13,493 bases of DNA from assembly GCA_003483645.1 (NCBI GenBank), contig DMYM01000291.1, positions 2,350-15,842 of the forward strand, given 5' to 3'. Position 1 is the first letter of the stretch; every line of letters starts with the position of its first letter. A program made the position numbers and the translations under genes. This document shows positions 1-6,881 of the stretch, piece by piece. The stretch is from Verrucomicrobiales bacterium (lineage in GTDB: Bacteria; Verrucomicrobiota; Verrucomicrobiia; Verrucomicrobiales; Akkermansiaceae). The notes beneath the pieces are model-generated. The model made no database searches and was not told the DNA's origin. It worked only from the letters and a program-made list of their open reading frames with translations.

Positions 1-560
1 GGTGGGATGTAGGCGGTAACATTGACCCCCTTGCCCTGGCCTCCCCGGTTTCCGCGGCCATGCAAGGGCAGGACCACCAGGGCGAAGCTCTTCCCACCGG
101 TGCGGACCCATCTCATGCGGTGGGTGGTGGGATCATGGGCTAGTTGTACCGGTTTCACCTTGCCGAGGGAACCGAGATAATGAACGGATCCCGACTGTTC
201 CTCGCTGTCAGTATTGCCGGGGTTCCAGTTACCACCCACCGCGACTTCAACCTTGCCATCCCCATCGATATCACGAGCCGCGATACAGACGTTGTCGCGA
301 AGCTGGGTGCGCTTCTCGCCCTTGTGAAAAGTGTGGAAGAGGTGCTTTTCCCAGGATGGATTCTCGTACCACCAGAAGTCGCGCTTGTCGGCGAGGAGGA
401 TGTCCTGGTCACCGTCCCCGTCAACGTCACCGAGGGCCAGGCCGTAGCCGATGGCAATCTGCGGGTCGATGGTCTGGGCTTCGAACTTGGGTTCAGCAGC
501 GCGGGTGGGAGTGCTGCAGAGACCGAGGGACAGGGTGGTGGCAAGCGGAAGGATCTTCAT
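1..560 (-). CDS. Exported FG-GAP/VCBS-repeat protein, 5' part (runs off left edge)
   Basis: Open from an ATG at 558-560 to the window edge, giving about 186 codons with no stop. The N-terminus is a Sec-type signal peptide: MK, a hydrophobic run to about residue 15, then an AA cleavage region near residues 21-22. Two calcium-binding loops of the FG-GAP/VCBS type are readable: DVDGDGDQD at residues 45-53 and DIDGDGKVE at 97-105, each followed by a short hydrophobic strand. Such repeats form blades of a beta-propeller, and related proteins are extracellular or periplasmic. The exact role cannot be given; in this family the propeller is often the whole protein or is joined to a C-terminal domain, which is not in the window. 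No convincing ribosome binding site precedes the ATG. It is divergent from cdaA across about 190 bp (561-749), where I see no strong promoter on either strand. The gene is partial because of the window edge, not broken. Confidence 0.8.
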   Translation of the reverse strand, partial: MKILPLATTLSLGLCSTPTRAAEPKFEAQTIDPQIAIGYGLALGDVDGDGDQDILLADKRDFWWYENPSWEKHLFHTFHKGEKRTQLRDNVCIAARDIDGDGKVEVAVGGNWNPGNTDSEEQSGSVHYLGSLGKVKPVQLAHDPTTHRMRWVRTGGKSFALVVLPLHGRGNRGGQGKGVNVTAYIP

Positions 561-749
561 GGGCAGGGTGGCATTGGAATGTGATGAGGAGTCTAGGGAG
601 GAAGGAGGGGAGGGAGAAGCCCTCACTTGTAATTTTCTGTAAATCCCGTCTTCCGATCGTGGCGGATGACAGTCGCCTTCTGCCGGGGATTCGAAATGAC
701 TCTCACCGACGATTACCATTGCCTGAACAAGGCTTCGCGTTAGGATCAG

Positions 750-1619
750 GTGGAGGTAGTGTTAGAATTCCTGCAAGAGTACTGGCGAAGCGCGGTGGAG
801 ATCCTGATTCTCTGGGTCTTCATCTATCAGCTCTACCGCACCTTCCGAGCCACCCGCGGGGCGCGTATTCTGGTGGGCCTGGCCATGATTTTCGTGGTTC
901 TTACCCTCGCGTCCCAACTTCTCCAACTGGAGGTGATGCAATTCATCATCACGCGGGTTGCGGTGGTGGCAGCCCTCGCCCTCCTGATCATTTTTCAGCC
1001 TGAATTGCGGATGGCCCTGGCCCGTCTGGGGAGCTCCCGGCTGTGGTCCTTCAACATTACCCAGCAGGAGGAGTTCCTCAGCAACCTGGCGGATGCGGTG
1101 TGGCAGCTTTCCAAGAAGCGTTATGGGGCCCTCTTCGCCATCGAGCGGAGTATCGGGCTCAAGGATCAGATCGAAACAGGGGTGGAGATCAACGGGGATC
1201 TGAGCTCCGAGTTGGCTCTCACCATTTTCCATCCCAAGACGGCCCTGCATGATGGTGGTGTAGTTCTCTCCGGCGAGCGCATCGTGGCAGCATCCTGCGT
1301 CTTTTCGGTGAGCCAGACCGAGATCGGAGATCGTTCCATGGGACTGCGTCATCGGGCTGCCATCGGACTCACCGAAGAGAGCGATGCGGTGACCATCGTG
1401 GTGAGTGAAGAAACGGGAGCGGTCTCCATATGTGTGGACGGCAGGATCGAGAGGAACATGGACGAAGATGAGTTCCGTGATCGACTGGAAGAAATTTTCC
1501 TCAGCGACAGAGAAGGCGATAGTGATGAACAAGAGGCTACTGAAGAGGTTGTTCCAGAACAATTGGATACCCAAGATAGCATCGCTCCTGGCAGCGATCG
1601 CTCTCTGGTTTCTGATTAA
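750..1619 (+). CDS. cdaA: Diadenylate cyclase CdaA (c-di-AMP synthase)
   Basis: Membrane-bound CdaA-type enzyme that condenses two ATP into cyclic di-AMP, which in other bacteria controls potassium and osmolyte balance and cell-wall homeostasis. Three hydrophobic helices lie near residues 15-33, 40-60 and 65-83, followed by the FQPELR signature (82-87) and a DisA_N-type cyclase domain. The catalytic motifs are D168-G-G (usually DGA) and R200-H-R, and SEETG is at 219-223. The GTG start at 750 follows an in-frame TAG at 741, so no earlier start exists; AGGA at 742-745 is a plausible but weak ribosome binding site. A weak TTGCCT (719) / TAGGAT (741) promoter pair lies just upstream. The protein is 289 aa. 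Its last 31 residues are an acidic, low-complexity tail that is also read in another frame by the CdaR-like ORF. The glmM gene often found beside cdaA is absent here. Confidence 0.95.
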   Translation: MEVVLEFLQEYWRSAVEILILWVFIYQLYRTFRATRGARILVGLAMIFVVLTLASQLLQLEVMQFIITRVAVVAALALLIIFQPELRMALARLGSSRLWSFNITQQEEFLSNLADAVWQLSKKRYGALFAIERSIGLKDQIETGVEINGDLSSELALTIFHPKTALHDGGVVLSGERIVAASCVFSVSQTEIGDRSMGLRHRAAIGLTEESDAVTIVVSEETGAVSICVDGRIERNMDEDEFRDRLEEIFLSDREGDSDEQEATEEVVPEQLDTQDSIAPGSDRSLVSD

Positions 1620-1677
1620 CGGATACCAGAAGAATGACGCCGTCATGGGCGATCCGGTCGAGGAGAACCGGGATTGA
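1525..1677 (+). CDS. Short CdaR/YbbR-like membrane anchor overlapping cdaA
   Basis: A 50-codon ORF in the +1 frame relative to cdaA, overlapping its last 95 bases. The product starts with a basic stretch (MNKRLLKRLF), then NNW at residues 12-14, then one membrane helix at about 14-32 ending in ALWFLIN. This order, short basic N-terminus, NNW and a hydrophobic SLL..A..LWF helix, is how CdaR (YbbR) proteins usually begin, and cdaR normally follows cdaA directly. AAGG at 1513-1516 lies 8 bases before the ATG, one of the better ribosome binding sites in the window. Known CdaR proteins continue with several extracellular YbbR repeats and regulate CdaA. Here the outside part is only about 18 residues before the TGA, and the following 100 bp (1678-1779) contain nothing that restores a YbbR domain. 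It may be a minimal CdaA partner or a decayed cdaR. The identification rests on about 20 residues plus position. Confidence 0.6.
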   Translation: MNKRLLKRLFQNNWIPKIASLLAAIALWFLINGYQKNDAVMGDPVEENRD

Positions 1678-1779
1678 CCTCCGTCGGGTGCGTGAAGAGA
1701 AAAAAAGAGCGCATCGCATCGACCCCGGGCTGCTTCTGATCTCTCCCCGTTTTTCCACTCCCACACATTCACCTCAGCC

Positions 1780-2439
1780 ATGCCAAATGCCTTTCTTGTC
1801 ACCGGGACAGATACAGGGGTCGGCAAGACCTATGTCACCTGCCAGCTCGTACGCGCGCTGCGGAAAGCGGGGGTGGACGCGGTGGGTTACAAGTCGGTGT
1901 GCTGCGGTGAACGCACTGATGCTGAACTGCTGGTGGCCGCCTCGGAAAATGCTGAGCCCATTGAGGCGCTCAACCCGGTCTGGTACCAGGCTCCGGTCAC
2001 GCCCGCGGTAGCGGCTGAACTTGAGGGCAAACTGGTGAGCTTGGACGAAATCCAGGCCCATGCCGAGGCGCTGGCGGAGCGCCATGACGTTCTCCTGATG
2101 GAGGGTGTCGGTGGTTGGGAGGTGCCCATGACCAAGGCGGAGACCTTTGCCGATCTGGCCCAGGCTCTCGGGTGGCCGGTCATCCTGGTGGCCGCCAACC
2201 GCCTGGGAGCACTCAATCACACTCTTCTGACGGAACGTGCTATCCATGATCGGGGCCTGGAGCTCCTGGCTGTGATTCTCAACCACCTGACTGAGGACCA
2301 TCATGTAGCGATGACTACCAATCGTCGTATCCTGAACGAGTTTCTCCCTGTCCCGGTCCACTGCCTGGAGAACGATGATGACTTTCACGGCAACGTCTTC
2401 GTTGAGGAATTTCTGGGGGGCCGCGGAGTGACTCCGTGA
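1780..2439 (+). CDS. bioD: Dethiobiotin synthetase BioD
   Basis: ATP-dependent carboxylase/cyclase of biotin synthesis, converting 7,8-diaminopelargonate plus CO2 to dethiobiotin in the cytoplasm. The P-loop GTDTGVGKT is at residues 9-17 with lysine 16. K38 in YKSVCCG corresponds to the substrate- and CO2-binding lysine region (KPVASG in E. coli). EGVGGWEVP at 108-116 matches the EGAGGW motif of the family, and NRLGALNHTLLT follows. At 219 aa it is close to the usual length of about 225. The ATG at 1780 places the P-loop at the expected distance from the N-terminus; no Shine-Dalgarno is visible upstream. No bioA, bioB or bioF is in the window, so the gene is separated from its pathway. The 100 bp between the CdaR-like ORF and this gene show no clear terminator or promoter. 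MinD-like ATPases share the fold, but the EGxGGW motif favours BioD. Confidence 0.87.
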   Translation: MPNAFLVTGTDTGVGKTYVTCQLVRALRKAGVDAVGYKSVCCGERTDAELLVAASENAEPIEALNPVWYQAPVTPAVAAELEGKLVSLDEIQAHAEALAERHDVLLMEGVGGWEVPMTKAETFADLAQALGWPVILVAANRLGALNHTLLTERAIHDRGLELLAVILNHLTEDHHVAMTTNRRILNEFLPVPVHCLENDDDFHGNVFVEEFLGGRGVTP

Positions 2440-2464
2440 TGAGATAAGCTGAGCCCGGGACCCC

Positions 2465-2478
2465 GTGGAAGTTTCCAC
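2465..2478. repeat. Short inverted repeat between bioD and trpB
   Basis: GTGGAA and TTCCAC form 6-bp perfect arms around a 2-base centre. It lies about 25 bp after the bioD stop and 37 bp before the trpB start, and is followed by CTTTGACTTTTTG. The centre is too tight for all six pairs to form in RNA, so a protein-binding palindrome is as likely as a terminator. No consensus -10 box follows the TTGACT at 2481. The function is unknown. Confidence 0.3.
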
Positions 2479-2514
2479 CTTTGACTTTTTGATCTGCCGC
2501 GGCACGCTTCCACC

Positions 2515-3714
2515 ATGAGCTCGCTCCCATCCGTTCCGGACGCCACCGGCCACTTTGGGCAGTATGGTGGCATGTTCGTGCCCGAGACCTTGATGGCGCC
2601 TTTGCAGGAACTGGCGGAGGAGTACGAGCGGGCGCGGGACGACGAGGAATTCCAGCGTGAGTTCGAGTCCCTCCTGACGGATTACTGCGGGCGGCCCACC
2701 CCGCTTTATCACGCTCGACGGTGGAGCGAGATGATGGGAGGAGCGAAGGTGTATCTCAAGCGGGAGGATCTCCTTCACACCGGTGCCCACAAGATCAACA
2801 ATGCGATTGGGCAGGCGCTCATGGCAAGGAGGCTGGGCAAGAAGCGCATTATCGCAGAAACCGGTGCCGGCCAGCACGGGGTGGCTACCGCCACGGTGTG
2901 CGCCAAGTTTGGACTCGACTGTACCGTATACATGGGGCAGGTCGACATGGAGCGGCAGGCACCCAATGTGCAGCGCATGGAACTGCTCGGGGCCAAGGTG
3001 GTGCCCGTCACCGCGGGCCAGGCCACCCTCAAGGAGGCGGTGAGCGAGGCAATGCGTGACTGGACCGCCACCGTGGAGAACACGCACTACATTCTCGGCT
3101 CGGCCCTGGGTTCTCATCCATTTCCCATGATGGTGAGGGACTTCCACCGGGTGATCGGCCGGGAGGCCCGCGAGCAGATTCTAGCCAAGGAAGGCCGCCT
3201 GCCCAACCTTCTGGTCGCCTGTGTTGGGGGGGGATCCAATGCAATTGGGCTCTTTCACCCCTTCCTGGGGGATGAGGAGGTCCGCATGGTGGGGGTGGAA
3301 GCGGGTGGGGAGGGGATTCTGCCCGAGAAACATGCGGCACGCTTCCAGGGTGGCAAACTGGGTGTCCTGCAGGGGACCAAGACCTGGCTTCTGGCGGATG
3401 ATGACGGGCAAATCGAACTTACCCATTCCGTGAGTGCCGGACTGGACTACCCCGCGGTGGGTCCCGAGCACGCGTTCCTCAAGGAACTTGGACGGGTCGA
3501 ATACACCTACGCCACCGATGACGAGGCGCTGGCCGGTTTCAAGGAACTTTCCGAGATCGAAGGAATCATCCCGGCCCTGGAGAGTGCTCACGCCATTGCC
3601 TACATTGCAAAGGTTGCTCCGCAACTACCGGCGAGCGATGTGATTATCGCGAACCTCTCGGGGCGTGGTGACAAGGACATGGAACAGGCCTGTCGCTTCC
3701 TCATGGAGGAGTGA
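2515..3714 (+). CDS. trpB: Tryptophan synthase beta subunit TrpB
   Basis: PLP enzyme that joins indole and L-serine to form tryptophan, normally as the beta subunit of the alpha2-beta2 complex. The 399 aa length matches the family (E. coli TrpB is 397). The PLP lysine is K93 in HTGAHKINN, the catalytic glutamate is E115 in ETGAGQHG, the PLP-phosphate loop GGGSNA is at 238-243, and the SGRGDKD signature is near the C-terminus. The N-terminal GHFGQYGGMFVPETL block is also typical and supports the ATG at 2515. No Shine-Dalgarno is present just upstream (CTTCCACC). It is the TrpB1 type, which usually works with TrpA, yet neither trpA nor any other trp gene lies in the window; the partner is presumably elsewhere. 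About 75 bp separate it from bioD, so the two may share a transcript, though the pathways are unrelated. Confidence 0.97.
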   Translation: MSSLPSVPDATGHFGQYGGMFVPETLMAPLQELAEEYERARDDEEFQREFESLLTDYCGRPTPLYHARRWSEMMGGAKVYLKREDLLHTGAHKINNAIGQALMARRLGKKRIIAETGAGQHGVATATVCAKFGLDCTVYMGQVDMERQAPNVQRMELLGAKVVPVTAGQATLKEAVSEAMRDWTATVENTHYILGSALGSHPFPMMVRDFHRVIGREAREQILAKEGRLPNLLVACVGGGSNAIGLFHPFLGDEEVRMVGVEAGGEGILPEKHAARFQGGKLGVLQGTKTWLLADDDGQIELTHSVSAGLDYPAVGPEHAFLKELGRVEYTYATDDEALAGFKELSEIEGIIPALESAHAIAYIAKVAPQLPASDVIIANLSGRGDKDMEQACRFLMEE

Positions 3715-3896
3715 CCGGGACGCGTAATGTTTCGCCAGGGTACGGCCTGCTTCTTCCGCCAGTCGGGATTTCTCGCCCGGACCTCCTGGGACGGAGCTTT
3801 GATCGGGGAATTTCCCGCGAATTCGTCCATCGCTAATAGGGGATGGGCCCGGGGGCAGGTTTTTGGTGTTTTGGAGCCGGAAAGTCCCCTGACGCA

Positions 3897-3924
3897 TTGA
3901 CAAATGGGGAACTGCGGATAGTCT
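3897..3924 (+). promoter_or_regulatory. Candidate sigma70-type promoter of the rpmH-rnpA-yidD-yidC cluster
   Basis: A perfect -35 TTGACA (3897-3902) is followed after 16 bases by TAGTCT (3919-3924) as a partial -10; an overlapping GATAGT is an alternative. Transcription would start near 3931 and give a leader of about 39 bases before the rpmH ATG at 3970. Position and -35 quality make this the best promoter in the window, but the -10 matches only about half of TATAAT. The rest of 3715-3969 has no ORF, DnaA box cluster or strong hairpin that I can see. Confidence 0.45.
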
Positions 3925-3969
3925 CCCGCCCCCCGGTAGCGTTCGCAGCCCCAGAACCGCCTGAAAACC

Positions 3970-4155
3970 ATGAGCAAGCGCACATATCAACCCTCCAAAC
4001 GCGTCCGCAAGCGCCAACACGGCTTCCGGGCCCGCATGGCCACCAAGGCAGGGCGGGGCATTCTCAAGCATCGCCGCCAGAGGGGTCGTAAGCGCCTGCT
4101 GCCCAAGGGGGCGGAACTGCCTTACAAGCGGCACACCGTTCAACACGGGAAGTAA
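3970..4155 (+). CDS. rpmH: Large ribosomal subunit protein bL34, C-terminally extended
   Basis: Small, very basic protein of the 50S subunit. Residues 2-43 carry the whole L34 signature: KRTYQPSKR, then KRQHGFRARMATKAGR, then HRRQRGRKRL. L34 is commonly 44-47 aa, whereas this one is 61 aa because of about 17 extra residues after the usual end (PKGAELPYKRHTVQHGK). The tail is basic and contains two histidines; it could reach further into rRNA at the subunit surface. The ATG at 3970 is the only sensible start, preceded by CTGAAAACC with no Shine-Dalgarno. The gene leads the conserved rpmH-rnpA-yidD-yidC series, and rnpA begins 51 bp downstream. The identification is certain; the role of the tail is not known. 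Confidence 0.97.
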   Translation: MSKRTYQPSKRVRKRQHGFRARMATKAGRGILKHRRQRGRKRLLPKGAELPYKRHTVQHGK

Positions 4156-4206
4156 CGGTCCGTCCGGGCCGAGAGCCCGCAACGGGGCCATGTCCGCCCT
4201 GAAATC

Positions 4207-4584
4207 ATGCGACTGCCGCGCCGATTGAGCATGACGCGGCGCGAAGAATTCGCCGCGGTGAGGAAGGGCGGGGAGTCCCTGGCCACCCGCAATTTCGTCA
4301 TGGCGACCCTGCCTCATTCCCATTCAGGAATTCTTAAGTTCGGCCTGATCACCTCCCGGCAGGCCGCTCGGAGAGCAGTGGTTCGCAACCGGATCCGTCG
4401 GCACCTGCGCGCCATCCTGGTCAAGCACGGTGACAAACTGGAATCCGGACGGTATCTTGTCATGGTTGCCCGCCACAAGGCTGGTGAAGCCAGCTTTCAG
4501 GAACTGGAGGCCGACTGGCTGCGTCTGGCCCTGCGGCTTGGCATTCTGAAGGAGGATCAACCTAAGGAACAGAACCTGGATTGA
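4207..4584 (+). CDS. rnpA: Ribonuclease P protein component RnpA
   Basis: Protein subunit of RNase P, which helps the RnpB ribozyme bind pre-tRNA and remove 5' leaders. The 125 aa protein starts with RLPRRLSMTRREEFAAVRKGG, the N-terminal strand-helix that contacts the leader. It carries the RNR signature in RRAVVRNRIRRHLR, with R60-N61-R62 in the conserved helix. The length is typical (about 115-130 aa). The ATG at 4207 keeps the full conserved N-terminus; the internal ATG at 4231 would remove it. It lies directly after rpmH and 19 bp before yidD, the order seen in many bacteria, so co-transcription is expected. No unusual residues are seen. Confidence 0.95.
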   Translation: MRLPRRLSMTRREEFAAVRKGGESLATRNFVMATLPHSHSGILKFGLITSRQAARRAVVRNRIRRHLRAILVKHGDKLESGRYLVMVARHKAGEASFQELEADWLRLALRLGILKEDQPKEQNLD

Positions 4585-4603
4585 GAGGGAACTAGAGAAT
4601 CAG

Positions 4604-4921
4604 ATGAAGTGCGTCATTCGGCTCGGCATTCGTGGCTACCAGAAGTTTCTGCGCCCGGTTTTGCATGCTGTTTCAGGGGGAGCAAGCTGCCGCTACGATC
4701 CCAGTTGCTCGCATTACTTCCTGCAGGCAGTGGAGCGGCATGGATCACTCAAGGGGAGCTGGTTGGGGATTTGCAGGATTTTGCGCTGTCATCCGTGGGG
4801 GGGTTGTGGTTATGACCCCGTCCCGCCGGTCGTGGAGGATGCGACTGACTCTGACAGTATCCGCTCCGGGGAATCCCGTCCCCGCCCTTCCGTTCTCGAC
4901 TCCGAACCCCACCTCAAGTAG
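4604..4921 (+). CDS. yidD: Membrane protein insertion factor YidD
   Basis: Small membrane-associated protein encoded next to yidC in most bacteria; E. coli YidD is known to assist insertion of inner-membrane proteins with YidC. The signature is clear: SCRYDPSCSHYFLQAVERHGSLKG (residues 28-51, written here as one motif region), then RILRCHPWGGCGYDPVPP at 58-75. Conserved cysteines are C29, C35 and C62, with C57 and C68 nearby. Residues 1-24 form an amphipathic helix that would lie on the membrane. The 105 aa protein is longer than the usual 70-85 aa because of an acidic, serine/proline-rich tail after residue 75. It lies 19 bp after rnpA, and yidC begins 15 bp after its stop in the same reading frame. 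Confidence 0.95.
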   Translation: MKCVIRLGIRGYQKFLRPVLHAVSGGASCRYDPSCSHYFLQAVERHGSLKGSWLGICRILRCHPWGGCGYDPVPPVVEDATDSDSIRSGESRPRPSVLDSEPHLK

Positions 4922-4936
4922 CAAAGGACTCTCGTT

Positions 4937-6826
4937 TTGGATCGTAAGGCTTGGATCGTCATCGTGTTGTGCTGCCTGGGGCTGGCCGTAAATCTGCATT
5001 TCAGTGGGAAGAACCGCGAGACTCTGCTGGAGCAGGAGCGCGAGCGGAAAGAGACCGAGCAGGCGCAGGCGGCTGAAGAAAAAGAGAAGGCGCCGGAGGG
5101 AGATCCCCAGCCTGAAGAGACAGAGGAACCGTCGGTAACGCCGCTGGAACCCGAACCCGAACCGGTGGTGGCAGAAGAGACGGCCATCCTGAGAACCGGG
5201 AATGTCGTCTTTACCTTCACGACCTTTGGGGGGGGGATCAAGCATGCCGAGATGAGCGGCCAGTACGCCGTGCAGGACAAGGAGAACCTGGTCCGTCTCA
5301 ACCAGGAGGGGGATCATCCCATTGGACGCCTGACTACCGGTGTGGACGAATACCTCGACATTGTTTACCAGCACCAGAAGGAACTCGATACCGAAAACAG
5401 CATCTCCTTTCTGGGTAAGACCGAGAGCGGTCTCTATATCAGCAAGAAGTGGACGCTGGAAGAAGAGGAGATGGAAGGTCGGGACTATCGACTCAAGCTC
5501 GACCTTGTACTGGAGAACCATGGAGAGAGTCCGGTCAAGTTAAGCGATTACGGGCTCTTCGCCGGTATAGCCGCTCCTCTCTGGGAAGGCGAGTGGGGGC
5601 GCCATATCACCCTCTTCTATCACAAGAGCGGAGACTACAAGAAACGCCGGGTCGTCAGGTTCAAGAAGGGTAAAAAACCCCCTTTTCGCGACGACGCTGG
5701 CATGCTCGGGTTTGCCGGGGTGAGCAATCAGTTCTTTGCCACCATCATTGCTCCCGAGAAACCTTACGATGCGTGGGTCTGGGGCAATCGCAAGGTGGTC
5801 AAGCTTCCCGAACTGGTGGGCGGTGGAGAAGTGGAGGCCATCCTGATGGGAATGAGCCTGCCGGAGGAGACCCTCAGTGTGAAAGGAGACAACAAGGAGT
5901 CATTGACCTTCAATCTCTACCTCGGTCCCAAGAATAACCTCCTGCTGCGTAAGACCGGTGAGGACTACGGGAAGGTGATGAATTACGGCATGTTCGGCGG
6001 GATCAGCTATGTTCTCAACTGGCTCCTGAATGTGCTCTTCTCAGGGATCTTCTCCAGGATGTTCGACGCCTGGGGGTGGGGTTTTGCCATCGTGACGCTC
6101 ACCATCATCATCCGGGCTGCGATGTGGCCTCTGCAGAACAAGTCGACTCGCGCCATGAAGCGCATGTCCAAGCTGCAGCCGGAGATGAAGGAACTTCGGG
6201 AGAAGTATGCCGACGATCCTGGGCGCGTGAATCAGGAGATGATGAAGATGTACCGGGAGTATGGGATCAATCCGCTTGGCGGATGCCTGCCCCTGCTGGT
6301 GCAGATCCCCATCTTTTTCGGGTTCTACATCATGCTGCAGTATGCCGTGGAGCTTCGCCAGCAACCCTTCCTCTGGGTTGAGGACCTTGCCCTTCCGGAC
6401 ACGGTGGCAACCTTGCCCTTTTCACTGCCCTTTCTCGGGGATGGGGTGAACCTCCTTCCCACCGTGATGGCTGTCACGATGGTGCTGCAGATGGCCCTCA
6501 CGCCCAAGACGGGTGATAAGATGCAACGGCGTCTCTTCATGATGATGCCGGTTATCTTTTTCTTCTTCTGCTACAATTTTGCCTCTGCCCTGGCGCTCTA
6601 CTGGACCACCTCTAATATCTTCGCGATCGTGCAGATGTTGATCACCCGGCGCCTGCCGGAACCGGATCTCAAGAAGAAGAAGGGGGCGCAGAAGAAGGGA
6701 TTCTTCCAGCGTCTCCAGGAGCGCGCCGAGGTGGCCCAGAAGACACAGAAGGAGATGCGTGCGAAGCAGATGGGTGGACCCGGGCCCAAGAAGCCCAAGA
6801 AACGCGGCCCACGGACGGGAGGATAA
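4937..6826 (+). CDS. yidC: Membrane protein insertase YidC (TTG start)
   Basis: YidC/Oxa1/Alb3 insertase of the inner membrane, acting alone or with SecYEG. The order is: signal-anchor helix (residues 5-22), a Glu/Pro/Gln-rich linker with coiled-coil character (about 27-80), the large periplasmic domain (about 85-340), then the five-helix insertase core. In the core R393 (IIIRAAMWPL) is the conserved arginine of the hydrophilic groove; the following cytoplasmic hairpin (STRAMKRMSKLQPEMKELRE) and INPLGGCLPLLVQIPIFFGFY are canonical. The last 55-60 residues are highly basic, likely touching the ribosome. The TTG start is chosen because AAAGGA at 4923-4928 lies 8 bases upstream and the yidD stop at 4919-4921 is in frame, leaving no earlier start. 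At 629 aa it is longer than E. coli YidC (548). Confidence 0.96.
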   Translation: MDRKAWIVIVLCCLGLAVNLHFSGKNRETLLEQERERKETEQAQAAEEKEKAPEGDPQPEETEEPSVTPLEPEPEPVVAEETAILRTGNVVFTFTTFGGGIKHAEMSGQYAVQDKENLVRLNQEGDHPIGRLTTGVDEYLDIVYQHQKELDTENSISFLGKTESGLYISKKWTLEEEEMEGRDYRLKLDLVLENHGESPVKLSDYGLFAGIAAPLWEGEWGRHITLFYHKSGDYKKRRVVRFKKGKKPPFRDDAGMLGFAGVSNQFFATIIAPEKPYDAWVWGNRKVVKLPELVGGGEVEAILMGMSLPEETLSVKGDNKESLTFNLYLGPKNNLLLRKTGEDYGKVMNYGMFGGISYVLNWLLNVLFSGIFSRMFDAWGWGFAIVTLTIIIRAAMWPLQNKSTRAMKRMSKLQPEMKELREKYADDPGRVNQEMMKMYREYGINPLGGCLPLLVQIPIFFGFYIMLQYAVELRQQPFLWVEDLALPDTVATLPFSLPFLGDGVNLLPTVMAVTMVLQMALTPKTGDKMQRRLFMMMPVIFFFFCYNFASALALYWTTSNIFAIVQMLITRRLPEPDLKKKKGAQKKGFFQRLQERAEVAQKTQKEMRAKQMGGPGPKKPKKRGPRTGG

Positions 6827-6881
6827 GCGTGCCCCGCGTGCAGGGCCTGGTGGCCCGGCCGGGAGAAGTGCGACACCCGGC

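Noticed and set aside
762..1826. 354-codon minus-strand open frame opposite cdaA
   Set aside because: Histidine- and glycine-rich product with no family motif; it is a codon-bias shadow of cdaA.
1774..3147. 457-codon open frame on the minus strand across bioD and trpB
   Set aside because: It lies opposite two well-supported genes, its product shows no recognisable motif, and long antisense frames are expected in GC-rich coding DNA.
3715..3969. Possible chromosomal origin next to rpmH
   Set aside because: rpmH often neighbours oriC, but I find no DnaA boxes (TTATCCACA-like), no AT-rich unwinding tract and no dnaA or dnaN gene.
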